A stretch of 57,743 bases of DNA, taken from assembly GCA_946414435.1 (NCBI GenBank), contig CAMKOM010000020.1, forward strand, positions 1-57,743, given 5' to 3'. Position 1 is the first letter of the stretch. Every line of letters starts with the position of its first letter. A program made the position numbers and the translations under genes. This DNA comes from an uncultured Bacteroidota bacterium. GTDB taxonomy: Bacteria > Bacteroidota > Bacteroidia > Bacteroidales > SZUA-534. A model generated the notes under the pieces. The model searched no databases and was not told the DNA's origin. It saw only the letters and a list, made by a program, of their open reading frames with translations. Below are positions 42,684 to 51,249 of the stretch, piece by piece.

Positions 42684-43556
42684 TTACAGCACATTCAGCG
42701 ATTGCTCCTTGATTTTCTCCAATTCGTCCTTCATACAAACCACCAGTTTCTGCATTTCAGAGTCGTTGGCTTTTGAGCCTAAAGTGTTGATTTCGCGGCC
42801 GATTTCCTGTGCAATGAAGCCCAACTGACGACCAGCGGCCTCCTCGTTCATTGAGTCGAGAAAATACTTGCAGTGGTTGGCCAAGCGCACTTTTTCCTCG
42901 TTGATGTCGAGTTTTTCGATGTAGAAAATCATTTCCTGCTCAAGGCGGTCGCGGTTGATGTTCTCAAGTTTGATAAACTCTTCAATGTCGCCCTTGATGC
43001 GCTCTTTGATGCGGTCGATGCGCGGGCGCTCATACTGCGGTACTTGCGTTAAATAGTTCTGAATGTTGCTGATACGCGTCGATAGGTCCTTCGCCAGAGC
43101 CACGCCTTCCTGCTTGCGGAAAGCCACCAGTTGGTCGGCGGCGTCTTCCACAGTCTTGATAATCAGCGCCCAATCGGCTTCGTCGAGTTCGTCGCGGCCC
43201 GTTTTCATTGCGTCGGGCAGGCGGATGATGGTCGACAGAAGTTCGGGGCCCGTCTGAATGCCCAGTTCGGCGGCTATCTTGCTCAATTGCTGATAGTAAG
43301 CCTTCACCACGTCGGTGTTGATTTCGGCGGCGACGTCAACGTTGTTCACTTCAGTGTAGATTGAAATGTCCACTTTGCCGCGTATCAGTTTGTTAGCCAA
43401 TATGTTCCGAATTTCCATTTCCTTCTCGCGATAGTCGTTCGGAATGCGGCTTGTCAGGTCGAACTGCTTGCTGTTCAGGCTTTTGACTTCAACCGTTAGT
43501 TTTTGATTTTTGATTTCGCAGGTTGCTTTTCCGAAACCTGTCATTGATAGTAGCAT
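42684..43556 (-). CDS. yicC: YicC family endoribonuclease
   Basis: The 290-residue protein starts MLLSMTGFGKATCEIKNQKL and keeps the family motifs VEVKSLNSKQFDL and the C-terminal GSKANDSEMQKLVVCMKDELEKI, with the conserved acidic residues proposed to bind metal in YicC/DUF1732. YicC enzymes cleave RNA and in E. coli affect sRNA RyhB decay. It lies 27 bases after the glycosyltransferase and upstream of gmk. Confidence 0.9.
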   Translation of the reverse strand: MLLSMTGFGKATCEIKNQKLTVEVKSLNSKQFDLTSRIPNDYREKEMEIRNILANKLIRGKVDISIYTEVNNVDVAAEINTDVVKAYYQQLSKIAAELGIQTGPELLSTIIRLPDAMKTGRDELDEADWALIIKTVEDAADQLVAFRKQEGVALAKDLSTRISNIQNYLTQVPQYERPRIDRIKERIKGDIEEFIKLENINRDRLEQEMIFYIEKLDINEEKVRLANHCKYFLDSMNEEAAGRQLGFIAQEIGREINTLGSKANDSEMQKLVVCMKDELEKIKEQSLNVL

Positions 43557-43583
43557 ATCGTTGATTTTTAAATTGTTACCTAT

Positions 43584-45530
43584 TTATCTCGATAAAAGTT
43601 TGATGCCCCGCGCCATAATGGCCACGTCGTTGCGCAGTTGGTAGTCTTTGGCGTAGAAAAGGTCGGTTTTCTCGCATTGCTCGGCGGTTGCGCTGTCGCC
43701 ATACTGAATGAGGGCAAGGCTCAGCACGCCGCTTTTGATTTTCGGCAGCACGGGGTTGGCGCTTCGGCCCGAGAATCCCACCCAGGTGCGTCGGCCTGTC
43801 AAAACACTGAAAATGTTGCGGTAGAGTCGTCCAGGGTGTCCGCAAACGAACCACAGAACGGGCGACGCGGCCAGCAGCACCACTGCCGCCAGAATGTCGA
43901 ACGTGCGCTTGTTGCGGACGTTCTGTGGCTTCACTATCGTATTGAAATTCACCGTGTAAAGGTCGCCAGCGGTGTCGATTGAGTTGCTGCCGATGATTGA
44001 CAGACTCTCGGGCGGCGCAATCTTGAAGTGCACTTCGTTGCCGTCAAGTTGCAGCATTTGCCCGATGATTTGCTGTGCGGTCATATCGGCCGAACAGAAA
44101 ATTAGTTCGTCTATCTTATTGATTTTCACTATTTCGGATATTTGGCTGATGTCGCCGATGGCCTTGCGGTCGGCCTGCCCGTCGGGATTGATGAATCCCG
44201 CGTATTGGTATTTGAGCGACGATTGGTTCAGCACTTCCACCACGCGTTCGGCTTCGGCCTGCGTGCCCACCACGGCGATGTGCGATTTGCGCCCCATATC
44301 GAATTGGAACCTTGACGGCCAAATGGCGCCAACCAGCAGTCGGAACGCATTGATTGCCAATAGGCTGAATCCCGTTCCGAACATTATCATTGCACGCGAG
44401 AAACGCATATTTTCGGGCAGCAGCGCGTAGCCAACCAGTATGACGAGCGTTCCAGCCACAATTCCGCGCGAGACGGAAAGCGGTTTTGCCTTGCTCTCGT
44501 ATCCGCCTGAATAGTAGATTGATAGCGCCCAAATCAGAACATAAATCGGCGCCACAATCGTGAAAAATTCCGTCGGGAATGTGTGCCCTTCAAAAATGTA
44601 GGCCGACCATTTGGTGCCCAGCAGCGCCATTCCGCCGTACATTATGGCCACGTCGGCCAGCGGCAGTGCGATGCGTTTTGCGAATCGGCTCACAATGGCC
44701 AGAAAGGCACGGAAATAAATGGCGCAATTTATTGTGAATGAGAAAATTGCTGCATTGCGGGCGCTCAAGTTCTTCTGCGCGAAAATCGACATTGCGTTGT
44801 AGAACATTCGCACGTAGTTCACGCTGCCTTTTTTGGTGCTCTCGCCCTTGTAGTGGATGATGCGCGTTTCGGGGAAGTAATAGTTCTTGTATCCGCCCTT
44901 TATAATCCTGTACGACAGGTCGATATCTTCGCCGTACATAAAAAAATCTTCGTCGAGCAGGCCCACCTTGTCGAGCGTTGTGCGGCGCAGAAGCATAAAG
45001 GCGCCAGCCAGCACGTCCACTTCGTTCACGGCGTCCTTGTCCAGGTGCCCCATATAGTATTGGTTGAACCGCCGCGACTTCGGGAACAGGCTCGACAGCC
45101 CGAAAATCTTGTAGAAAGCCACCATTGGCGACGGAAATCCGCGCTTGCTCTCGGGTAGGAAATTGCCCTTGCCGTCAATCATTTTCACGCCCAGGCCGCC
45201 CGCGTCGGGGTGCGCGTCCATAAAGGCCAGCGTTTTGCTGAAGGTGTCTTCTTCAATCAGCGTGTCGGGGTTGAGCAGCAGCACATATTCGCCCGTCGAT
45301 TGGCGGATGGCCTGATTGTTGGCCACGGCAAAGCCCGTATTGCGCTTGTTCTCAATCAGTTTCACCTGAGGAAACTTCTCGGCCACCATTGCGCACGAGC
45401 CGTCAACCGAGTTGTTGTCAACCACAAATATCTCGGTGTCAATACCTTGCGCGGCCTTCAGAACCGAGTGCAGGCACTGTTCCAGAAAATATTTCACGTT
45501 GTAGTTGACAATGACGACCGAAAGTTTCAT
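43584..45530 (-). CDS. Glycosyltransferase family 2 fused to a degenerate sugar-transferase module
   Basis: Residues 1-260 are a GT2 enzyme (LSVVIVNYNVKYFLEQCL, VDNNSVDGS, NPDTLIEED, FFMYGEDIDLSYRI). Then come about five membrane segments, a Rossmann-like CoA_binding_3 region (HIAVVGTQAEAERVVEVL) and a C-terminal segment like the start of a WcaJ/WbaP phosphoglycosyl transferase (RTFDILAAVVLLAASPVLWF ... LPKIKSGVL). The catalytic Asp-Glu region of that enzyme is not evident, so this half may be inactive. It probably adds a sugar in polysaccharide or glycolipid synthesis at the inner membrane. Confidence 0.8.
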   Translation of the reverse strand: MKLSVVIVNYNVKYFLEQCLHSVLKAAQGIDTEIFVVDNNSVDGSCAMVAEKFPQVKLIENKRNTGFAVANNQAIRQSTGEYVLLLNPDTLIEEDTFSKTLAFMDAHPDAGGLGVKMIDGKGNFLPESKRGFPSPMVAFYKIFGLSSLFPKSRRFNQYYMGHLDKDAVNEVDVLAGAFMLLRRTTLDKVGLLDEDFFMYGEDIDLSYRIIKGGYKNYYFPETRIIHYKGESTKKGSVNYVRMFYNAMSIFAQKNLSARNAAIFSFTINCAIYFRAFLAIVSRFAKRIALPLADVAIMYGGMALLGTKWSAYIFEGHTFPTEFFTIVAPIYVLIWALSIYYSGGYESKAKPLSVSRGIVAGTLVILVGYALLPENMRFSRAMIMFGTGFSLLAINAFRLLVGAIWPSRFQFDMGRKSHIAVVGTQAEAERVVEVLNQSSLKYQYAGFINPDGQADRKAIGDISQISEIVKINKIDELIFCSADMTAQQIIGQMLQLDGNEVHFKIAPPESLSIIGSNSIDTAGDLYTVNFNTIVKPQNVRNKRTFDILAAVVLLAASPVLWFVCGHPGRLYRNIFSVLTGRRTWVGFSGRSANPVLPKIKSGVLSLALIQYGDSATAEQCEKTDLFYAKDYQLRNDVAIMARGIKLLSR

Positions 45531-45620
45531 TCCTTTTCCGATTTGCTGCGAAAATACAGTTTAATTTAAGATTTAGGAATTAGAATTTTGGAAATAGGTA
45601 CGGGGCGGGTGAAAATGCTG

Positions 45621-45628
45621 TATATTTG
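45621..45628 (+). promoter_or_regulatory. -7 box upstream of the 45734 gene
   Basis: TATATTTG matches TAnnTTTG and would leave a ~100-base 5' untranslated region. Confidence 0.35.
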
Positions 45629-45733
45629 TGAGTAATAATTAATTGTCGCTACAGGGTTTACATTGTGCGAATTATTGGACTATAAAAACTTTGCTGTTAT
45701 AGGAAATGCATTCTCGTTGATTTATAAAATGAT

Positions 45734-46081
45734 ATGAATATGGATTTACAGAAAAAAGAATTTTGGAAGGCATTTTTAAGGGTGTTTTTGGTAAGCCTGA
45801 TAAGTCTGATTGTGTGTGTTCTATTATTTTTTTTAATGACGAACCTTGTTGGTATATATGTCTATTTGTTGATTTTACTAATTATATATAGTTTGGTTGA
45901 GGCGTGCATAGTGTTTAAAAAACGTGCCGCAATTAGATGTGATAATCTCACCCGATTTGGTGATTATCTGTTTGCAGGTCTGAGGTTTGTTATTATTCTG
46001 ATTCCACCAGCTGTTGCTGAGGCGTGTATTGCAATGTTGTTTGTATTATGGGCTATGGGTTCTGTGGGTTATCACGGATAA
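45734..46081 (+). CDS. Small membrane protein of unknown function
   Basis: The 115-residue protein has three or four hydrophobic segments (VSLISLIVCVLLFFLM, IYVYLLILLIIYSLVEACI, FVIILIPPAVAEACIAML). No family recognised. It is more AT-rich than its neighbours. It overlaps no other gene on the plus strand; the PNPOx-like gene follows after 77 bases. Confidence 0.55.
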   Translation: MNMDLQKKEFWKAFLRVFLVSLISLIVCVLLFFLMTNLVGIYVYLLILLIIYSLVEACIVFKKRAAIRCDNLTRFGDYLFAGLRFVIILIPPAVAEACIAMLFVLWAMGSVGYHG

Positions 46082-46158
46082 ATCCAAATTATAAACCGCT
46101 ATATCTGTGTTTTTTCCATAACACAAATTATTGTAGGTTTGGACCAAAATCGAGAAAA

Positions 46159-46578
46159 ATGGATTTGAAGAAACTTGAAAAATTTGTCAGCCGCCGCAAA
46201 GTGGCTTTCGTTTGTTCCGTCGACAGCGAGAACTTTCCGAATGTAAAGGCTATGCTGAAACCTCGTATGCGCGTCGGTTTAAGGGAATTCTATTTTTCAA
46301 CCAACACTTCTTCAATGAGAGTCAGGCAGTATCAGAACAACCCCAAGGCAAGTATCTATTTCTACCGCAAGGGCCTGATTCGCTACCAGGGTGTAATGTT
46401 CAAAGGCACAATGGAAGTCCTGACCGACCAGGAAAGCAAAACAATGCTTTGGAAACGCGGCGACACTCTTTTTTATAAAGGCGGCGTTACCGACCCCGAT
46501 TATTGCGTTTTAAAATTCACCGCAACAAGTGGTCGCTATTATTGCGATTTACAGACAGAGAGTTTTGGTATTGAGTGA
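46159..46578 (+). CDS. Pyridoxamine 5'-phosphate oxidase family protein
   Basis: The 139-residue protein starts MDLKKLEKFVSRRKVAFVCS and has the split-barrel flavin-binding pattern FPNVKAMLKP, then EFYFSTNTSSMRVRQYQNNP and ASIYFY. Such small proteins bind FMN or related cofactors and are annotated as general stress or PNPOx-like oxidoreductases. Start 46159 is chosen because the conserved domain begins there. It is probably monocistronic. Confidence 0.8.
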   Translation: MDLKKLEKFVSRRKVAFVCSVDSENFPNVKAMLKPRMRVGLREFYFSTNTSSMRVRQYQNNPKASIYFYRKGLIRYQGVMFKGTMEVLTDQESKTMLWKRGDTLFYKGGVTDPDYCVLKFTATSGRYYCDLQTESFGIE

Positions 46579-46645
46579 TTGATGAATCGCTAAAACCGCT
46601 CACCGCTAACCATTTCAAAATCCTCGATTAAACCAAAATCTCTTT

Positions 46646-46653
46646 TATCTTTG
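46646..46653 (+). promoter_or_regulatory. -7 box of the HisIE-like gene
   Basis: TATCTTTG, 17 bases ahead of ATG 46671, is close to TAnnTTTG. Confidence 0.45.
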
Positions 46654-46670
46654 CCGCAAAAATTAAGGAT

Positions 46671-47258
46671 ATGAATATCGATTTCACAAAAAATAGCGGT
46701 CAGGTTCAGGCAGTTGTGCAGGATGGCCGCACTCTGAAGATTTTGCGCGTGGGCTTTGTCGATGCCGATTGCGTTGCGCGGATGGAAGCCGAGCAGAACG
46801 TTTACCTGCTCAACGGCGGCCGCCCCGAGCTGCTCACCAGCGGCGAATATAATAAACCAGTGGCAGTCAGTACGTTAACCGCCAATGCCGACGGCACTGC
46901 AGTCGTAATCAAGGCCACCCCCGACGGCTCAACCACAGGCGCCGACTCATTTATGGGCGAGAAAAACATTGCCGACCTTGCGTTTCTCTCTTATCTTCAA
47001 GACTTTATCGAGCGCCGCAAGCGTGAGATGCCCGAAGGCTCTTACACCACAAAACTGTTCACCAAAGGCGTCAACAAAATATCGCAAAAGGTTGGCGAAG
47101 AAGCAGTTGAGACAATCATTGAAGCCACCAACGGCACGCAGGAACAATTCCTTTACGAGAGTGCCGACCTAATCTACCACCTGATTGTGCTGCTCACCGA
47201 GAAGGGCCTTCGCATTGAAGACCTTGCCCGCGAACTCAAGGCGCGGCATAAGGAATAA
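46671..47258 (+). CDS. HisIE-like protein with degenerate HisI half
   Basis: The C-terminal ~95 residues are an intact HisE phosphoribosyl-ATP pyrophosphatase domain (LQDFIERRKREMPEGSYTTK, KVGEEAVETIIEA, ESADLIYHLIVLL) with its metal-binding Glu and Asp residues. The N-terminal ~95 residues align with HisI in outline (SGQVQAVVQDGRTLKILRVG) but lack all zinc-binding cysteines and the catalytic DCD motif. They should not work as phosphoribosyl-AMP cyclohydrolase. No other histidine gene is nearby. It may be a repurposed house-cleaning NTP or PR-ATP pyrophosphatase. Confidence 0.75.
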   Translation: MNIDFTKNSGQVQAVVQDGRTLKILRVGFVDADCVARMEAEQNVYLLNGGRPELLTSGEYNKPVAVSTLTANADGTAVVIKATPDGSTTGADSFMGEKNIADLAFLSYLQDFIERRKREMPEGSYTTKLFTKGVNKISQKVGEEAVETIIEATNGTQEQFLYESADLIYHLIVLLTEKGLRIEDLARELKARHKE

Positions 47259-47284
47259 GTTTTAGACAACGTCTGACAACGGAT

Positions 47285-47322
47285 AACGCAAAGCGATGTT
47301 TCTCATTGCTTTGCGTTTTTTT
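47285..47322 (+). terminator. Terminator of the HisIE-like gene
   Basis: AACGCAAAGC/GCTTTGCGTT is a perfect 10-bp stem followed by TTTTT, 27 bases after the stop. Confidence 0.8.
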
Positions 47323-47346
47323 GTATCAACCAAAATCTTTTTTTCT

Positions 47347-47354
47347 TACATTTG
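47347..47354 (+). promoter_or_regulatory. -7 box of TlpA copy 2 gene
   Basis: TACATTTG, 35 bases ahead of ATG 47390, matches TAnnTTTG. Confidence 0.45.
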
Positions 47355-47389
47355 AATATCTTTATTTAATAACTAAAAACTAAAATCTT

Positions 47390-48550
47390 ATGAGGAGACT
47401 AACTAAATGTTTATTGTGCAGTTTGTTGTCAGTCGGGTTGCTGGCATCGTGCACCCAAAACAGTAAGAAATTCGTTATCGAAGGATTTGTCGACGAAGCA
47501 ATCACCGATTCTGCCTACAACGTGTTTGTCGGCGACAAGGATTTCATGGTCAACATGCGTGAAGCACCTACCGCAGTTGTAGTTGTGAAGGACAAGAAGT
47601 TCCATTTCGATAGCGACATCGATTATCCGACCAACATTTACCTTCAGGCCATTTTCCCAGGCAACATTCCTTGCCAAGCGTATGTACATTTGTACCTGGT
47701 GCCGGGCGCGACGGCCAAAGTAACGGTTCACAACGGATATTTCGACATTGATGGCAGTGATTTTTACAAGTCGTTGAACCAGTTCGACAAGTTTTTCGAC
47801 CAAAGCACGGCACGTCTCAACGAGTTGGGCAGTCAGCTTCAAAGTCAGGAAACTCTCGGCGCTCTCGACGAAGAACTTTACAAACAGTATCTTGCAGTTA
47901 GAGATTCTGTGCTGGAAAATCTAATTAGTTACACAAAGCAGCATAACAACGAGGAAGGCGCAATCATTTACGCATCGACGAGGGGCTTTGTTTCGAATAG
48001 CGTTTTGTTCGACTCAATTGCCACTCCGGAAATCAGAAACGGCATGTTCAAGAATTATATCGACGGACTGTTAGAAGATGAAGCCGAATATGCAAAACGC
48101 CAAGCTGAATCAGCTAAAAAACAGGAATCCACAGCCGTAGGTAAAATGTTTACCGATTTTGAGGTTGAATGCGATGGAAAGACGCAAAAACTGTCTGATT
48201 ATGTTGGCAAAGGCCAATATGTGCTGGCCGATTTCTGGGCAAGCTGGTGCGGACCATGCCGTCAGGAGATTCCAAATCTTATCAATGTGTACAACACTTA
48301 TAAAGGCAAGAACTTCAATGTCATAGGCGTTACGGTGAGCGACAGGGTTGAAGACACCAAACGCGCCATTGAGGAGTTAGAAATCAACTATCCGCAGATT
48401 ATGGCCGAGCAAAGCGGTGTTGGCGCCGATGCATACGGAATCATGGGCATTCCGCACATCATTCTTTTCGGTCCCGACGGAACAATTCTTGAGCGCGACC
48501 TTCGTGGTGAAGAAATTGAAATCGCTGTTAAGAAATATTTGGGACTGTAA
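47390..48550 (+). CDS. Lipoprotein thiol-disulfide oxidoreductase (DUF4369 + TlpA), copy 2
   Basis: This 386-residue paralogue of the 39011 gene has the same plan: lipobox GLLASC, DUF4369-like region (FVIEGFVDEAITDSAYNVFV), helical linker, and thioredoxin domain with WASWCGPCRQEIPNL. The C-terminal ~150 residues are nearly identical between copies (DRVEDTKRAIEELEINYPQI here; DKVEDSKRAIEDLGINYPQI there), while the N-terminal halves differ much more. The two genes lie ~7 kb apart on opposite strands. Confidence 0.85.
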   Translation: MRRLTKCLLCSLLSVGLLASCTQNSKKFVIEGFVDEAITDSAYNVFVGDKDFMVNMREAPTAVVVVKDKKFHFDSDIDYPTNIYLQAIFPGNIPCQAYVHLYLVPGATAKVTVHNGYFDIDGSDFYKSLNQFDKFFDQSTARLNELGSQLQSQETLGALDEELYKQYLAVRDSVLENLISYTKQHNNEEGAIIYASTRGFVSNSVLFDSIATPEIRNGMFKNYIDGLLEDEAEYAKRQAESAKKQESTAVGKMFTDFEVECDGKTQKLSDYVGKGQYVLADFWASWCGPCRQEIPNLINVYNTYKGKNFNVIGVTVSDRVEDTKRAIEELEINYPQIMAEQSGVGADAYGIMGIPHIILFGPDGTILERDLRGEEIEIAVKKYLGL

Positions 48551-48580
48551 TAGCTTTTTATCAAAAGATAACCACAAAAA

Positions 48581-48614
48581 ACGCGAAAGACCTTATGCCT
48601 TTCGCGTTTTTCTT
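48581..48614 (+). terminator. Terminator of TlpA copy 2 gene
   Basis: ACGCGAAAG/CTTTCGCGT is a perfect 9-bp stem followed by TTTTCTTTTTTT. Confidence 0.8.
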
Positions 48615-48654
48615 TTTTTAGACCTCACAGCTGCGGACAGAACCAACAATCGTC

Positions 48655-48662
48655 TATATTTG
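48655..48662 (+). promoter_or_regulatory. -7 box of the leucine-rich repeat gene
   Basis: TATATTTG, 50 bases ahead of ATG 48712, matches TAnnTTTG. Confidence 0.45.
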
Positions 48663-48711
48663 TGAATTATATACGACAATAATAGGTTTAAAAGACAGGA
48701 AGCCAATGATT

Positions 48712-50445
48712 ATGAAAAACACCCTCTTTTTATTGCTTTTGTTGGCGTTTGCAATGCAATTGCAAGCCCAAAGTTTCGTAATCGGCGACTTGACATACAA
48801 CATTAACAAGGATCAGAATACTGTAGAAGTCGCACGAAGCACAACAAAAATATCTGATAACTATATCACTTCGATAACGATTCCTGAAACCGTCGATAAA
48901 GATGGTAAAAGTTACCCGGTTACAAGCATTGGCGAGAGTGCGTTCTCCAATTGCTACATGTTGTCAACGGTTATCATCCCAAATTCCATTAAAAGCATTG
49001 ACAAATATGCGTTTTCGGGATGCAGCGGCCTGCGTCAATTGGTTATTCCCAGTTCGGTGACAAGCATTGGTGTTGCTGCATTTTTCAACTGCAAAAATTT
49101 GAAATACATCGAAATTCCTAATTCCGTGAAAAGCATCGGAAACGGAGCCTTCAATAATGAGAACACCATATTCTTTTGTGAAATTGCAAGCAAACCTATG
49201 GGGTGGACTGTCGGCACAAACGAACATTGGAACAATAAAAAAGGATCTGTCAATTGGGACTCGTTTATTGAAGGTGAATCGGGATTTCAGCGGATTTCGA
49301 GCAATGAAGTTTATTATTTAAAGACAATGGGTTTTGCCGACTCAATAGACATTCCATCGTCAGTAACACATTTGGGTGTTACATATCAAGTTAAGGGTAT
49401 TGGTAACAACGCGTTTGCCGATAATATCGACATAAGTGCGATAGGCATTCCCGACCAAGTGACATATATTGGCAAATCGGCTTTCAGCGGCTGCTCTGAA
49501 CTGACCTCAATAACCATTCCCAATTCTGTCACAACTATAGGCGACAACGCATTTTCGGGCTGCACAAGTCTGATTTCAATTATAATTCCCAACTCGGTGA
49601 AAACCATTGGCAATAGTGCATTCTCAAGCTGTGCGAGCCTAAGATCCATCACCATATCAAATTCGGTTACAATCATCGGCAAAAACACATTTTCCGAATG
49701 TATCAGTTTGGCATCGGCAACCATTCCGAACTCTGTCACAGATATTAGCGACAACGCATTTTCCGGCTGCACGGATTTAAATCAAGTAACCTTATCTAAT
49801 TCTGCAAAAAACATTGGAAAAAACGCTTTCGCAGGTTGTGTCGGATTGCGTTCGGTAATCATTCCCCATTCGGTTAAAAGCATCGGCAGTTATGCTTTCA
49901 GCAATTGCGAAAAACTGTCAACTGTATTTATTCCAAACACAGTTACAACGATTGGAAACAATGCTTTCGACAATATCAGTACCGAATTCTACTGCGAACA
50001 TTCGGGCAAACCAGAAAACTGGAGTGGAGACGTCACCAGACCTAATAAATATTGGAACAATAACAAGGGGCGAATTCATTGGGAAATATCGTTTATTGAA
50101 GACAGCATTCTCTACTATATTACATCTGCCTACACGGTTTCGGTTAGAGGATGCTTGAACGGTGGCCCGTCATTGAAAATACCATCGCAAGTGAACTACA
50201 ACGGCACCAAATACACTGTTACCGATATCGGCAGATACGCATTCTCCAACAACTTGAAACTATCAGCCATAGCTATTCCCGAATCGGTTGCCAGCATTGG
50301 TGAAAACGCATTTTCAGGTTGCGACAACATCAAAGCCATCTATTGTGAAGTTACTGCAAAACCAAAAGGCTGGGCGGACAACTGTTTCACCAATCTAGAG
50401 GTTGTAACTTGGGGGAAAGATGCGTTTTCCAACTTCGTGAAATAA
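48712..50445 (+). CDS. BspA-like leucine-rich repeat surface protein
   Basis: The ~577-residue protein has a signal peptide (LFLLLLLAFAMQLQAQ) and about a dozen LRR_5/BspA repeats of ~23 residues (GCSELTSITIPNSVTTIGDN, AFSGCTSLISIIIPNSVKTI). Two blocks are interrupted by EHWNNKKGSVNWDSFIEGE-like spacers. BspA-type proteins are surface adhesins. There is no T9SS sorting domain at the C-terminus (GKDAFSNFVK), so the export route beyond the periplasm is unclear. Two in-frame start codons (48706, 48712) are possible. Confidence 0.85.
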   Translation: MKNTLFLLLLLAFAMQLQAQSFVIGDLTYNINKDQNTVEVARSTTKISDNYITSITIPETVDKDGKSYPVTSIGESAFSNCYMLSTVIIPNSIKSIDKYAFSGCSGLRQLVIPSSVTSIGVAAFFNCKNLKYIEIPNSVKSIGNGAFNNENTIFFCEIASKPMGWTVGTNEHWNNKKGSVNWDSFIEGESGFQRISSNEVYYLKTMGFADSIDIPSSVTHLGVTYQVKGIGNNAFADNIDISAIGIPDQVTYIGKSAFSGCSELTSITIPNSVTTIGDNAFSGCTSLISIIIPNSVKTIGNSAFSSCASLRSITISNSVTIIGKNTFSECISLASATIPNSVTDISDNAFSGCTDLNQVTLSNSAKNIGKNAFAGCVGLRSVIIPHSVKSIGSYAFSNCEKLSTVFIPNTVTTIGNNAFDNISTEFYCEHSGKPENWSGDVTRPNKYWNNNKGRIHWEISFIEDSILYYITSAYTVSVRGCLNGGPSLKIPSQVNYNGTKYTVTDIGRYAFSNNLKLSAIAIPESVASIGENAFSGCDNIKAIYCEVTAKPKGWADNCFTNLEVVTWGKDAFSNFVK

Positions 50446-50516
50446 ATCAATCGGCACTTACGGCTTCTTTTTTGCCGAATTTCACTGTATTTTCGCCACC
50501 CGAAAACCAATCGCTT

Positions 50517-51095
50517 ATGTTCGAAATCGACGGAAAACTAGTCAGTCTTGATGTGATTGAAGAGAAATTCTTCTGCAACCTGACCGTGTGCAAGGGAAAC
50601 TGCTGCGTGCAAGGCTCATCGGGCGCACCGCTCACCGAAGACGAGACGCAGATTCTCGACCGCATTTTTGAGACCATCCGTCCGCGGCTGACGCCTGAAG
50701 GCGTGGCGGCCGTTGAAGCGCAGGGCAAATGGATTATCGACCGCGATGGCGACAAGGTTACAACACTCGTCGACAACGGGCCGTGCGCCTATGCCGTAAA
50801 CGATGGGAAAATTGTGAAATGCGCCATTGAGATGGCTTGGCGCGATGGCGAAGTCGATTTTCAAAAGCCCATTTCGTGCCATCTCTATCCCATCCGCATC
50901 AAGCGCTGCGGCGACTATGACGCGCTAAACTACGAGCGCATTCCGCTCTGCTTCGAAGCCACCGAAAAAGGCGAGCGTTTGGGCGTTCCTGTCTATAGAT
51001 TCCTGAAAGAGCCGCTGATACGCAAATACGGCGAAGCGTTTTACGACGAACTTTGCCTTGTGGCCAGCGAGTGGAAAAAGCAGAAAGGACGTTAG
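50517..51095 (+). CDS. DUF3109 family cysteine-rich protein
   Basis: The 192-residue protein starts MFEIDGKLVSLDVIEEKFFC, with cysteine clusters NLTVCKGNCCVQG, DNGPCAY, KCAIEMAW, and SCHLYPIR, typical of DUF3109 (related to the CxxCxxxC zinc/iron-sulfur proteins such as YkgJ). Start 50517 is where the conserved sequence begins; the ORF upstream overlaps the LRR gene. Function unknown; a metal site is likely. Confidence 0.8.
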   Translation: MFEIDGKLVSLDVIEEKFFCNLTVCKGNCCVQGSSGAPLTEDETQILDRIFETIRPRLTPEGVAAVEAQGKWIIDRDGDKVTTLVDNGPCAYAVNDGKIVKCAIEMAWRDGEVDFQKPISCHLYPIRIKRCGDYDALNYERIPLCFEATEKGERLGVPVYRFLKEPLIRKYGEAFYDELCLVASEWKKQKGR

Positions 51096-51249
51096 GCACT
51101 AGGCATCAGGCACTAGGCATTAGAATGTAGGAATGATGTATTTATTCTAAATTCTGAATTCTAAATTCAAAATTGCAAGGCCCCCACACATCTATCCTTC
51201 ATCCCGATAGCTATTGGGACTTCAATCCTTCAATCCTTCAGTCCTTCAA
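51096..51249. repeat. Repeat-rich intergenic spacer
   Basis: AGGCACTAGGCATC/T is repeated in tandem at 51093-51124, followed by TTCTAAATTCTGAATTC-like and CAATCCTTCAATCCTTCAG-like runs. No gene is present. Confidence 0.65.
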
